A DNA stretch of 64,000 bases from Agrobacterium sp. a22-2 (GTDB lineage: Bacteria > Pseudomonadota > Alphaproteobacteria > Rhizobiales > Rhizobiaceae): positions 1 to 64,000 of the forward strand of contig NZ_JAAXMM010000018.1 of NCBI RefSeq assembly GCF_012276985.1. The letters run 5' to 3'. Made by a program: the position numbers and the translations under genes. A model generated the notes under the pieces. The model had not been told where the DNA came from. It made no database searches and saw nothing but the letters and a program-made list of their open reading frames with translations. Of this stretch, positions 33,551 through 40,926 are shown in pieces. The stretch's first letter is position 1. Each line of letters begins with the position of its first letter.

Positions 33551-33575
33551 AACGGCACATCGGCGATAAGGTTCC
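33551..33575 (-). promoter_or_regulatory. EcfG promoter of nepR-ecfG (autoregulatory)
   Basis: On the minus strand GGAAC (33575-33571), 16 bases, CGTT (33554-33551). The same 25 bp read on the plus strand also contain GGAAC (33549-33553) followed after 16 bases by GGTT, a weaker overlapping outward match. Confidence 0.88.
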
Positions 33576-33638
33576 CCTCGATGCGGAATTTTTTCTGGCC
33601 TATGCTGCCGCCAGAAGATGCATCGCGCAACTTAGAAC

Positions 33639-33663
33639 GGAACCTTTTTCCAATCCCAACGTT
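33639..33663 (+). promoter_or_regulatory. EcfG promoter for DUF1328 gene 2
   Basis: GGAAC at 33639-33643, 16 bases, CGTT at 33660-33663, 32 bp before the ATG at 33696. Confidence 0.85.
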
Positions 33664-33695
33664 AAAAACATCATTCGTTACAGAGGAGATGCTTC

Positions 33696-33860
33696 ATGCT
33701 TTACTATACGTTGGTGTTTCTGGTGGTGGCCCTGATTGCCGGCGCCCTTGGCTTTGGCGGAATCGCGGGCGCGTCTGCAGGCATTGCGAAGATACTCTTT
33801 TTCATCTTCATCGTCCTGTTTCTGCTCTCGCTCGCAAGCCGGCTTTTCCGCCGCGCCTGA
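33696..33860 (+). CDS. DUF1328 (YtjA-like) small membrane protein, copy 2
   Basis: The 54-residue product begins MLYYTLVFLVVALIAGALGF, then GGIAGASAGIAKIL, a second helix, and ends SRLFRRA. The ribosome site GAGGAG lies eight bases before the ATG. It is a paralogue of the 31170 protein (same length, same GASAGIAKIL core), and also has an exact EcfG promoter. The gene is followed by a strong terminator. The basic C-terminus (RLFRRA) differs from copy 1 (GVLIVA). Confidence 0.9.
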   Translation: MLYYTLVFLVVALIAGALGFGGIAGASAGIAKILFFIFIVLFLLSLASRLFRRA

Positions 33861-33876
33861 ATGAGATTTCGTTTCG

Positions 33877-33914
33877 GCATAAAAAACCGGGCCTTTGGTC
33901 CGGTTTTTTTATGC
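33877..33914 (+). terminator. Rho-independent terminator after DUF1328 gene 2
   Basis: GCATAAAAAACCGG pairs with CCGGTTTTTTTATGC (one extra T) around a short loop; A-rich on one side and T-rich on the other, so it can work for both strands. Confidence 0.85.
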
Positions 33915-33983
33915 GGGACAGACGGGAAGAAAATGAGGCAATCAAGTCGTCTATGGCTAAGAAGCTCTGTCGGCCATAAGCCC

Positions 33984-34334
33984 TTATCGACGCTCGTAGC
34001 GCTCCAGCGGCGTGGGAATGGCCAGGGGGTCCGCAACAAGCGCCATGGCACGGCTCTTTGCCGGCAACGCCTTGGCGGGCGACAAGGCGGCGAGCCTTTC
34101 TGCGGACATTTCCTGGCGGATAGCCATGCGTCCAGCCAGAAGCGCCGGATCGACCGGAATGCAGTCACCGTAGATCAGCGCTGCATACCTCCCTGCCTTG
34201 CTGACCTCGCGATCGAGATCGGCCCTGCAGGCTTTTGAATCGGCATAGGAGATAACGACGACCGGCTCCTGAATACAGGCCGTCTGATCAGATGGGCAGG
34301 CAACCAGCACCATAACGGCGGCAAAGCTCATCAT
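33984..34334 (-). CDS. Small exported protein of unknown function, EcfG-regulated
   Basis: The 116-residue protein starts with a hydrophobic MMSFAAVMVLVACPSD segment that looks like a signal or lipoprotein-type leader. Cysteines follow at CIQEP, CRADLD and GDCIP. The rest is mixed and predicted periplasmic. AAGGAGAGCGACA precedes ATG 34334, and an exact EcfG promoter ends 25 bp upstream. I do not recognise a family. The context says it is made during general stress. Confidence 0.6.
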   Translation of the reverse strand: MMSFAAVMVLVACPSDQTACIQEPVVVISYADSKACRADLDREVSKAGRYAALIYGDCIPVDPALLAGRMAIRQEMSAERLAALSPAKALPAKSRAMALVADPLAIPTPLERYERR

Positions 34335-34358
34335 TGTCGCTCTCCTTCTGCGAAGGTT

Positions 34359-34383
34359 AACGCGCCGGCATTGTTAAAGTTCC
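34359..34383 (-). promoter_or_regulatory. EcfG promoter for the small exported protein
   Basis: Minus-strand GGAAC (34383-34379), 16 bases, CGTT (34362-34359), 25 bp upstream of ATG 34334. Confidence 0.85.
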
Positions 34384-34412
34384 ATTGGGTGCCTGAACTT
34401 TTTCCCGAAGAG

Positions 34413-35483
34413 CTACATGCCTGAAATGTCGGCTCCATGTATGAGCTGATGGATATATTCGAGCTTTGCTGCAACAGGCACCGACAGCACGAAGGGATAG
34501 AGATCCCGCTGTCCCATGCTGCGGTTGATGCTGTTGACCGCCAGAGTAAGTGGCACCCAGGCATCAATCAGCACGGTCGCGTTGAATGCCTTGTACGGAT
34601 CGAAAGTGACGCGAAGGGCCAGACCCTCGCTGTCCGTTTCCGGCCGGGTCCGCAAGCCGAAAGCATGGGCGGTTTCCAGCGCATCGACCATATGGAAATA
34701 ATGCGCCCAGGTTTCGGCAAAGTCCTCCCATGGATGGCACGATGCATAGGCGCTGATATAGCCTTGCTCCCATCCAGGCGCCGGGCCATTGGCATAATAT
34801 TGCTGCAGCGCAGCACCATAATCCTGGCTATCGTCTCCGAACACCGCGCGGCACTGGTCGAGCTGGCCACCGTCCCGCACCAGCCGGTTCCAATAATAAT
34901 GGCCGATCTCGTGTCTGAAATGTCCGACAAGTGTGCGGAAGGGCTCGCCCAGCGACACGCGCCGTGCTTCCCGCTCGGCATCGGATGCCTCGGCAATGTT
35001 GATGGTGATCAGGCCGGCATCATGACCAGTCAGGATCGGCGTACCGTCTCTCGCACTGGAATTGTCAGCGAGAAAATCGAAGGCAAGACCTTCGTCGGGA
35101 TCCTGCGCCCGGGTAGTCAGCGGCAGTCTGAAACGCATGAGCGAGTAGAACAGATATCGCTTTGCAGCCTCTATCTTGCGCCAGTTTTCAGCATTGGCGG
35201 GATTTCCAAGATCGGGGATCGTCATGTTGTGCCGGCAGGCCAGGCAAAAGCCACCGGGAACATCATCCTCGACCAGCCAGTTGCAGGCACCAGCGGTCGA
35301 ATTGCTACAAAGGCGGGCTTCGTAGGGGCCGGCACCCACGTCGGTCAACACACGCCCAGACGAATCCATCGCAAGCATCTCGAACGTGCTAGGCCGATAG
35401 CCAAGCCCTGATCCGCAAGTCAGGCAGGCGCTATTGTCGAAATGCACTGTGCTCCGGCAATTGGAACAGGTGAAGAGACGCAT
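34413..35483 (-). CDS. Putative zinc-binding metallopeptidase with N-terminal zinc ribbon
   Basis: From ATG 35483 (CCGGAGAATTTGC upstream) the protein is 356 residues. Residues 1-25 hold a CxxC...CxxC zinc ribbon (FTCSNCRSTVHF, ACLTCGSG). C73/C88-type cysteines (GGFCLACRHN) add a second site. The metallopeptidase centre is HFRHEIGHYYWNRL (HExxH), followed downstream by HPWEDFAETWAHYFH, which supplies further metal ligands. This architecture matches a family of putative zinc peptidases common in rhizobia. An exact EcfG promoter lies 88 bp upstream, which suggests a stress-induced protein; the substrate is unknown. Confidence 0.75.
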   Translation of the reverse strand: MRLFTCSNCRSTVHFDNSACLTCGSGLGYRPSTFEMLAMDSSGRVLTDVGAGPYEARLCSNSTAGACNWLVEDDVPGGFCLACRHNMTIPDLGNPANAENWRKIEAAKRYLFYSLMRFRLPLTTRAQDPDEGLAFDFLADNSSARDGTPILTGHDAGLITINIAEASDAEREARRVSLGEPFRTLVGHFRHEIGHYYWNRLVRDGGQLDQCRAVFGDDSQDYGAALQQYYANGPAPGWEQGYISAYASCHPWEDFAETWAHYFHMVDALETAHAFGLRTRPETDSEGLALRVTFDPYKAFNATVLIDAWVPLTLAVNSINRSMGQRDLYPFVLSVPVAAKLEYIHQLIHGADISGM

Positions 35484-35570
35484 GCAAATTCTCCGGTGAA
35501 GGGTGCGGAATGAAATACAATCAAAGCCACCCGGCGGATACGATTGCGGCCAGGCAGGCAGGGCTCCAGA

Positions 35571-35595
35571 AACGGCTGGAGCCACAAAAGGTTCC
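35571..35595 (-). promoter_or_regulatory. EcfG promoter for the zinc metallopeptidase
   Basis: Minus-strand GGAAC (35595-35591), 16 bases, CGTT (35574-35571), 88 bp upstream of ATG 35483. Confidence 0.75.
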
Positions 35596-35645
35596 TCGCA
35601 TCAGCCCGTTATCGCCGGAAACCTGTAAACCCGGCTTCCGGCAAC

Positions 35646-36665
35646 TCAGTCCGTGGTTTCAACCGGAAAGACCAGCTCGTAATAGACGCCGCGGGCATCA
35701 AGCGTGTGCACCATCCGGCCGTTGACCGAGGCGGGTACGACCCGCTCCAGGACCGTGCTGCCGAACCGACCGCGCGCCCGCTGGCCCTCTTCGTCGATCG
35801 GCGAAGACAACGGCTCCGACCAGGTCACCCTGATTTCATCGCCTTGTGGCATGGTCAGCCGCTCGCAAGTGACGCGGATTGTCTTGCGCTGGCTGACGAA
35901 ATCGCCGTGGCTGACGGCATTCACCACCAGCTCATGCAGCGCCAGGCCGATATGCAGCGAGGCGTTTGGCGACAGGAGAACATTGTCTCCGGATACCTGG
36001 ATGAGACTAGGATTCTCCGGCACGTATTTCTCGACCTGCTGCGTCAGCAGCTCGCGGAAATAGGCGCCGCGCCAGCTTGAATCGGTCACGAGATCCTGAG
36101 ACAGCGACAGGGCGTGCAAGCGCCCGCGAAATTTCGTGAGGAACCCCTCAAGCGTCCCGGAATAGCGGGCCGTCTGGAAAGCGATACTCTGAATGATCGC
36201 CAGGAGATTCTTGGACCGATGACTGACCTCCCGCAGCAGCGCCCGCAACAGGCGTTCGCGTCGCCGCTCTTCCGTCCGGTCGACGACCACGGTCATCATG
36301 CAGACATTGTTGCTGGACATCTCCACCAATCTGCACCGGAACTCGAAGACGCTGTCATCGGGCAGTTCGATTTCCACGTCGCCGCCATCGCCCGCAGCCA
36401 CCAGCCCGGATTTCAACTCCTTGAGCCTGGCGCCGATCTCAGCACCGAAGATGCCGTCGTCGCTCGGCTCCACATCCGGAGTAAGCGACCAGCGCGGCGG
36501 CAGCGTGGTGATACAGATATACTTTCCCTGCTCATCCTGCAGGATCAAGCTGGCTCCCATGTCCAGCAGCGCGGAAATGAAGAACTCGCGCAGTTGCGCA
36601 TCTCCGCGCTGAGGTTCAAACCATGTCAGCCGATGTACCAATGTGTTACTCCGCGGGCGCCGCAT
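35646..36665 (-). CDS. HWE/HisKA_2-family sensor histidine kinase, candidate PhyR kinase
   Basis: From ATG 36665 the protein is 339 residues. A TTG at 36692 would add nine residues and another TTG would remove eight; no start has a good ribosome site. Residues about 20-130 form a PAS-like sensor (FFISALLDMGASLILQDEQG). The dimerisation helix has H149 in LLREVSHRSKNLLAII, the HisKA_2/HWE form. The ATPase domain shows LALHELVVNAVSHGD (N box), while the C-terminal glycine box is short (RFGSTVLERVV). No transmembrane helix is visible, so it is cytoplasmic. It is downstream of phyR on the same strand, the usual place for the kinase that phosphorylates PhyR. Confidence 0.85.
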   Translation of the reverse strand: MRRPRSNTLVHRLTWFEPQRGDAQLREFFISALLDMGASLILQDEQGKYICITTLPPRWSLTPDVEPSDDGIFGAEIGARLKELKSGLVAAGDGGDVEIELPDDSVFEFRCRLVEMSSNNVCMMTVVVDRTEERRRERLLRALLREVSHRSKNLLAIIQSIAFQTARYSGTLEGFLTKFRGRLHALSLSQDLVTDSSWRGAYFRELLTQQVEKYVPENPSLIQVSGDNVLLSPNASLHIGLALHELVVNAVSHGDFVSQRKTIRVTCERLTMPQGDEIRVTWSEPLSSPIDEEGQRARGRFGSTVLERVVPASVNGRMVHTLDARGVYYELVFPVETTD

Positions 36666-36758
36666 CGGCACCGCCTGCTGCACCGCTCCCAAACCTCAAT
36701 GCAGCGGCAAATTTCCAGAACTCACAAAATCGATCGCCGTCCAGACCGACACGCCGGT

Positions 36759-37547
36759 CTACTGGCGTGTCTGCTCGTTGAAGAACAGGGCCTGGCTGAT
36801 CAACGCCTTCACCATGTCGGGATTGAACGGCTTCGTCACCAGGAAGGCCGGCTCCGGACGTTCGCCGGTCAGCAAGCGCTCAGGGAAGGCGGTGATGAAG
36901 ATCACCGGAACCGTATCCACTTTCAGGATGTCGTTGATCGCATCGATACCGGAACTGCCATCGGCCAGCTGAATATCGGCCAGCACCATTTTCGGATGGG
37001 TACGGCCGTAGAGATCGATCGCTTCCTTGTGGGTGCGGGCGATGCCGGTGACCCGGTGGCCGAGATCCTCGACCATCTGCTCGATATCGAGCGCGATCAG
37101 CGGCTCGTCTTCGATGATCATGATATCGGTGGCCACCTGCTTGGAGATTTCCGTGGAGGCCTGATTGAAGATGACGCGGAACTCCTCGTTGCTGACATCC
37201 AGCACTTCAGCCGCTTCTTCCGGTGTGAACCCTTCCACGGAGATCAACAGGAAGGCATGACGTTCGCGCGTCGGCACGGCAGCGAGGTTTGCCGCCGCCC
37301 GCTGCTCCCAGGCAAAAGGCGAAGAAACCGGACGAACTTCAATATTTGTTGAACCAAATATGGTGACGAACAGTCTATAGAGCGAGACACGGTCGCTGCT
37401 TGCTTTTGGAAAAACTGAAAGATCCGCGATAAGAGCTTCAAGAACTGCTGCTACATAAGCGTCTCCGGAAGTTTGTGAGCCAGTAACAGCTCTGGCATAC
37501 CGTCTCAGATAAGGAATATGAACGGCAACGCGGGCAGTAAGGGACAT
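36759..37547 (-). CDS. phyR: PhyR anti-anti-sigma response regulator
   Basis: From ATG 37547 (GGAGAAGCTGC upstream) the protein is 262 residues. Residues 1-135 mimic an ECF sigma factor (HIPYLRRYARAVTGSQTSGD; sigma4-like RERHAFLLISVEGFTPEEAA). Residues 141-255 are a receiver with E146-D147, phosphoacceptor D191 (VLADIQLADG), T219 and K239. On phosphorylation the sigma-like part binds NepR and frees EcfG. The gene has an exact EcfG promoter and is followed by the HWE kinase gene. The distance from ecfG (3.5 kb) and the genes between are unlike the compact locus of many relatives. Confidence 0.95.
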   Translation of the reverse strand: MSLTARVAVHIPYLRRYARAVTGSQTSGDAYVAAVLEALIADLSVFPKASSDRVSLYRLFVTIFGSTNIEVRPVSSPFAWEQRAAANLAAVPTRERHAFLLISVEGFTPEEAAEVLDVSNEEFRVIFNQASTEISKQVATDIMIIEDEPLIALDIEQMVEDLGHRVTGIARTHKEAIDLYGRTHPKMVLADIQLADGSSGIDAINDILKVDTVPVIFITAFPERLLTGERPEPAFLVTKPFNPDMVKALISQALFFNEQTRQ

Positions 37548-37593
37548 GCAGCTTCTCCAATTGGGCACATCATCAGATGCAAACTCGATTACA

Positions 37594-37618
37594 AACGCAC
37601 GCTGGAAAAAAATGTTCC
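37594..37618 (-). promoter_or_regulatory. EcfG promoter of phyR
   Basis: Minus-strand GGAAC (37618-37614), 16 bases, CGTT (37597-37594), 47 bp upstream of the phyR ATG. It gives positive feedback on the response. Confidence 0.87.
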
Positions 37619-37696
37619 CGACCTGCGGAACTTTTTTGCTATTACTTTATTCTAGCAGGATATTCATGACAGTGTATATGGGTTGATCAGGACATT

Positions 37697-37897
37697 ATGA
37701 CCATGCCGGGCGAAAAGACAGGCCACGACAAACAGAAAAAAACAACTGATGTGCAGAAAGAAAATGCCAGCACCCTGATCGCCACCAAACTGCGAGGCTA
37801 CTACGAGAGCATCGTTGAAGAAGGCACCCCGGCTCATTTCCTGGACCTGCTGGAACGCCTCGATGCAGCCGAACGCAAGAACAACAAGGCCGAGTAG
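37697..37897 (+). CDS. Second NepR-family anti-sigma factor
   Basis: The 66-residue protein has the NepR core TLIATKLRGYYESIVEEGTP followed by AHFLDLLERLDAAERK, clearly paralogous to the 33303-33515 protein. It is divergent from phyR with 149 bp between starts. Sinorhizobium also carries two such anti-sigma factors. No exact EcfG promoter is found in front: a GGAAC at 37627-37631 lacks the CGTT partner. It may differ in expression or in affinity for EcfG from copy 1. A second in-frame ATG at 37703 is possible. Confidence 0.88.
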   Translation: MTMPGEKTGHDKQKKTTDVQKENASTLIATKLRGYYESIVEEGTPAHFLDLLERLDAAERKNNKAE

Positions 37898-37938
37898 GCG
37901 CGCTCAACATTCTCTCACCGATTTCAATGTTCGAGGCC

Positions 37939-37974
37939 GTGGCCGGGCTGCGTCGCCAAACGCCTCCCGGCCAC
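37939..37974. terminator. Hairpin between convergent nepR2 and holin-like genes
   Basis: GTGGCCGGG and CCCGGCCAC pair over 9 bp around an 18-base loop, without a T tract. It may serve as a shared transcription stop or mRNA end for both convergent genes. Confidence 0.4.
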
Positions 37975-37997
37975 AGTCCCCCAGCGCGTCCGAAACG

Positions 37998-38438
37998 TCA
38001 GTCTTGTTTGGGCGGGCGTCCGAAACCGTGATTGCGGGCGAGCAGATAGGCAAAGCCCGAAACCAGCGCAACCGTGGTGATCGGATTGTCGCGCAGCATT
38101 CCCGGCAGTTCCGCCGCCAGCCCCGAGCTCAATGGATCAGCCGTCAGGCTGGCGCGCCTGATCAGTGCCAGCCGCTCGGCCCGCCGATTGGCGATCGCGA
38201 CCCACGCCAGCACCAGCAGACCGACCAGAATGGCGACCCCTGCGACAATCAAAGCCGCCCATGCCGGTCCCACTTCCGGGGTGAGGAAGAACCACGAAGC
38301 CACGATAACGGCCACATAGGCGGTGGCAAACAGCACGCCGGCCACGATATGTCCCAAAGTATTCCGCCGGATTTCCGCAACACGCGGGCTTAGCCCACGC
38401 ATCGCCATCAAGGCAAGCTGTTCGGCAAGCTTTCCCAT
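37998..38438 (-). CDS. Phage-holin-superfamily-like small membrane protein
   Basis: The 146-residue protein has two central helices (about 28-50 and 58-82: IVAGVLFATAYVAVIVASWF and AALIVAGVAILVGLLVLAWV) and a hydrophobic C-terminal segment (TTVALVSGFAYLLA). It is described in rhizobial genomes as phage holin family or YqjE-like, but there is no phage context here. It starts three bases after the DUF883 gene and so belongs to the same EcfG-controlled unit, like E. coli yqjD-yqjE. Probable role in envelope stress; the mechanism is unknown. Confidence 0.75.
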   Translation of the reverse strand: MGKLAEQLALMAMRGLSPRVAEIRRNTLGHIVAGVLFATAYVAVIVASWFFLTPEVGPAWAALIVAGVAILVGLLVLAWVAIANRRAERLALIRRASLTADPLSSGLAAELPGMLRDNPITTVALVSGFAYLLARNHGFGRPPKQD

Positions 38439-38441
38439 CCG

Positions 38442-38783
38442 TTACCGCCGCGTCATCAGCGCTGCCAGGAAGCCGACACCCGCTGCAATGCAGATCGCCT
38501 GCAGCGGCTTGTTGCGGATATGGGCCTCAAGATCTTCTTCCGCCGAAACCAGAGTGCTGCGCGCGGACTGAATGGCTTCCGCAGAGGCTTCCGCCACTTC
38601 ATTGCTGATGCGGGCAGCGCGATTGGTCGCATCCTGGACCTTGCCATTACCGAAGGAGGCAACGATGCGCGTCAATTCAGCGACATCCCGGCTCAGCTGC
38701 TCCAGCTGCGCTTCGATATCGCTGGCACTCGCTGCAGCGCCGTTCTTTCCCGAGATCTTGTCTGCGATCGATGGATTGGCCAT
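38442..38783 (-). CDS. DUF883 (ElaB/YqjD-like) membrane-anchored protein
   Basis: From ATG 38783 (AAAGGAGAATC upstream) the protein is 113 residues. It has a long amphipathic helix (SDIEAQLEQLSRDVAELTRI and onward) and a C-terminal anchor (PLQAICIAAGVGFLAALMTRR). E. coli homologues YqjD and ElaB are inner-membrane, stationary-phase proteins that bind ribosomes. Here it is first in a two-gene unit with the holin-like gene, behind an exact EcfG promoter. Confidence 0.88.
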   Translation of the reverse strand: MANPSIADKISGKNGAAASASDIEAQLEQLSRDVAELTRIVASFGNGKVQDATNRAARISNEVAEASAEAIQSARSTLVSAEEDLEAHIRNKPLQAICIAAGVGFLAALMTRR

Positions 38784-38819
38784 GGAAGATTCTCCTTTTG
38801 AAACGGGATTCGCAAAGAC

Positions 38820-38844
38820 AACGCGCAAGGCCCCATTATGTTCC
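38820..38844 (-). promoter_or_regulatory. EcfG promoter for the DUF883-holin unit
   Basis: Minus-strand GGAAC (38844-38840), 16 bases, CGTT (38823-38820), 37 bp upstream of ATG 38783. Confidence 0.87.
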
Positions 38845-38940
38845 ATGGCGACCCGGTTAATCAAGGCGCCGTCACCCCTGGATCATGGACGCAACGTCGC
38901 AGTTGCGCAAAAGAGAAGCGAGCGAGCCTGCATTTTTATC

Positions 38941-38965
38941 GGAACCCGGAGACCCGAGATGCGTT
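38941..38965 (+). promoter_or_regulatory. EcfG promoter for csbD-like gene
   Basis: GGAAC at 38941-38945, 16 bases, CGTT at 38962-38965, 54 bp upstream of ATG 39019. It lies back to back with the DUF883 promoter, 97 bp apart. Confidence 0.87.
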
Positions 38966-39018
38966 GTTAGACCAGGTACTCGTTACCGGACACCACCATC
39001 AACCAGAAGGAGTTCGAC

Positions 39019-39216
39019 ATGAACTGGAATCAGATTGAAGGCAATTGGGAACAATTCAAGGGCAAGGCCCAGACCCAGTGGGGCAAGCTCACCGGCGACG
39101 ACCTCGATGTGATCGCCGGCAACCGCAAGCAGCTCGCCGGGCGCATTCAGGAAGTCTACGGCAAGACCCCGGAAGAATCCGAACGCGAGATCGACACCTG
39201 GCTCAGCAAGCACTGA
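39019..39216 (+). CDS. CsbD-family stress protein
   Basis: The 65-residue hydrophilic protein reads MNWNQIEGNWEQFKGKAQTQ, then WGKLTGDDLDVIAGNRKQLA and a YGKTPEESEREIDTWL end, the CsbD pattern (N-W-x2-G-x-W-x-Q-x-KG). CsbD proteins are abundant in general stress regulons from Bacillus to rhizobia, with no known biochemical activity. AGAAGGAG lies before ATG 39019. An EcfG promoter precedes it and a strong terminator follows. Confidence 0.93.
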   Translation: MNWNQIEGNWEQFKGKAQTQWGKLTGDDLDVIAGNRKQLAGRIQEVYGKTPEESEREIDTWLSKH

Positions 39217-39223
39217 GCCTTCT

Positions 39224-39283
39224 GGCAGCATGATGCTGCCGATGGAACGGCGCCGCGCGATGATCGCGTGGCGCCGTTTTTTT
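39224..39283 (+). terminator. Tandem hairpins and terminator after csbD-like gene
   Basis: A small palindrome GGCAGCA-TGA-TGCTGCC (39224-39240) is followed by a long stem at 39246-39277 (AACGGCGCCGCGCG with CGCGTGGCGCCGTT, one bulge) running into seven T residues. Confidence 0.85.
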
Positions 39284-39311
39284 GTTGTCGCCTATCCAGC
39301 AGCTTGGGGGG

Positions 39312-40925
39312 TCAACTGATGAGCGCCATCAGCGTCTCCAGCCGGTCGGCGTCACGCGGCAGCTTGTCGGTGCGGAGCCGCGAGATGCGCGGAAAGCGCA
39401 TCGCCACACCGGATTTGTGCCGGCTCGATCGATTTATGCCTTCGAACGCAACCTCGACCACGAACCCATAGTCCCGCTCGGCCCGCAGCGCCCGGACCGG
39501 GCCGAACCGCTCCACCGTGTTATTGCGCACGAACTTGTCGAGCAGCTCAAGTTCGGCATCGGTAAAACCGAAATAGGCCTTACCGACCGGCACCAACTGA
39601 TCGCCCTCCGGCGTCGCGGTCCAACAACCGAAGGTGAAATCCGAATAGTAGCTCGACCGTTTCCCATGGCCGCGCTGCGCATACATCAGCACCGCATCGG
39701 CATTGAGCGGATTGCGTTTCCACTTGAACCATGGCCCTTTGGCGCGGCCGGCCTGGTAGACGCTGTCGAACCGCTTCAGCATCACTCCTTCAATGACAGG
39801 ATCGGGCGGATCGGAGCGAAGTGCGTCGAGTTCGGCCCAGGAGGAAAACGGCACAAGTGGCGAAAGGTCGAAACGATCCGGAGCCGCGGCCTCCACCAGG
39901 CGCGACAGTCGCTCGCGGCGCTCCAGAAAAGTCTGGTCGCGTACATCTTCGGCCCCCTCGAACAACACGTCATAGGCACGAATGAACGCCGGATACTCGG
40001 CCAGCATCTTGGCGGAAACGGTCTTGCGGTTCAGCCGTTGCTGCAGATCGGAAAAGGTCCGCGTCGGGCGGTTGCTTCGCGAGGTGCCGCCGACCAGCAA
40101 CTCACCATCGATGACGCCCTCGAAATCGGCGGCCTCCAGCACATCGGGAAAGGCGTTCGAGATATCATCGCCGGAGCGGGAATAGAGCCGGCGCGTGCCG
40201 CCGAAATGCGACAGCTGGACACGGATGCCGTCCCATTTCCATTCCGCCGCGAAATCCTGAGGATCCAGGGTCTCCAGGTCGCTATCGGCAATCGGCGTCG
40301 ACAGCATGACCGAATGGAAAATCGCCGGCGTGGCGAGTGCCGGCTTTTCCTCGGCTCCCTGAAGCCAGGCAAACAATGTCTCATACGGCGGCGTCAGGCC
40401 ATGCCACAGCGTCTCGATGTCGGTGACATCCCTGTCGCCGAGGTCCGCCAGGGCCTGCTTGGCAAGCCTTGCCGAAACACCGATCCGCAAGCCACCGGTC
40501 ACGAGCTTCAGGAAAGCAAAGCGGCTTGACGGATCAAGCCGGTCCATCAGATCCCGCACGGCACTGCGCACTTCCGTCCGGCCAAGCCCTTGCACGAGCT
40601 CGACGACAGTCCCGAGCCCTGGTTGGGCCTGCGCCGGGACCGCATCGCGGTGATCCGTGTCCCAGACCAGCGCTATGGTCTCGGCCAGATCCCCGACATA
40701 ATCGTAGGAATAGCGAAACAGCACCTCGTCCATGCGCTCCAGCACCAGCTCCTTCAACAGCGCCGGCTTGACGCTTCTGATCTCCAGAGTGCCGGCGAGC
40801 ACCGCCAGGGCATAGCCGCGGTCCGGATCGGGCGTGCTGCGGAAATAGTCCGTCAGCAGCTTGAGCTTGCCGTTGCGGCTTGGCGTCAGCACCAGGCGAT
40901 CCAGCAGAGTGGCGAAAGCCTGCAT
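39312..40925 (-). CDS. ATP-dependent DNA ligase (damage-response type)
   Basis: From ATG 40925 the protein is 537 residues. It has an N-terminal DNA-binding domain (LLDRLVLTPSRNGKLKLLTD; LKLVTGGLRIGVSARL), the nucleotidyl-transfer motif with catalytic lysine in EWKWDGIRVQ, then DGELLVGG and the C-terminal OB fold (VMLKRFDSVYQAGRAKGPWF; FKWKRNPLNADAVLMYAQRG). This matches the bacterial ligases found with a partner exonuclease. That partner lies directly upstream with one base between stop and start. The role is probably repair of crosslinks or breaks. The helicase and phosphoesterase partners that often complete the cassette are not in the window. Confidence 0.88.
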   Translation of the reverse strand: MQAFATLLDRLVLTPSRNGKLKLLTDYFRSTPDPDRGYALAVLAGTLEIRSVKPALLKELVLERMDEVLFRYSYDYVGDLAETIALVWDTDHRDAVPAQAQPGLGTVVELVQGLGRTEVRSAVRDLMDRLDPSSRFAFLKLVTGGLRIGVSARLAKQALADLGDRDVTDIETLWHGLTPPYETLFAWLQGAEEKPALATPAIFHSVMLSTPIADSDLETLDPQDFAAEWKWDGIRVQLSHFGGTRRLYSRSGDDISNAFPDVLEAADFEGVIDGELLVGGTSRSNRPTRTFSDLQQRLNRKTVSAKMLAEYPAFIRAYDVLFEGAEDVRDQTFLERRERLSRLVEAAAPDRFDLSPLVPFSSWAELDALRSDPPDPVIEGVMLKRFDSVYQAGRAKGPWFKWKRNPLNADAVLMYAQRGHGKRSSYYSDFTFGCWTATPEGDQLVPVGKAYFGFTDAELELLDKFVRNNTVERFGPVRALRAERDYGFVVEVAFEGINRSSRHKSGVAMRFPRISRLRTDKLPRDADRLETLMALIS

Positions 40926-40926
40926 G

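Noticed and set aside
37627..37650. Possible EcfG promoter for the second nepR
   Set aside because: GGAAC is present but the bases 16-17 downstream are TATT/ATTC, not CGTT, so it does not meet the pattern shared by the other eight.
37998..38438. Prophage remnant suggested by a holin-like protein
   Set aside because: No lysin, structural or integrase genes nearby. The gene is coupled to a DUF883 gene under an EcfG promoter, as in yqjD-yqjE type stress units.
39282..40529. 415-codon plus-strand frame
   Set aside because: Antisense to the DNA ligase, whose catalytic lysine motif is in the minus-strand frame. Such long shadows are expected at this GC content.
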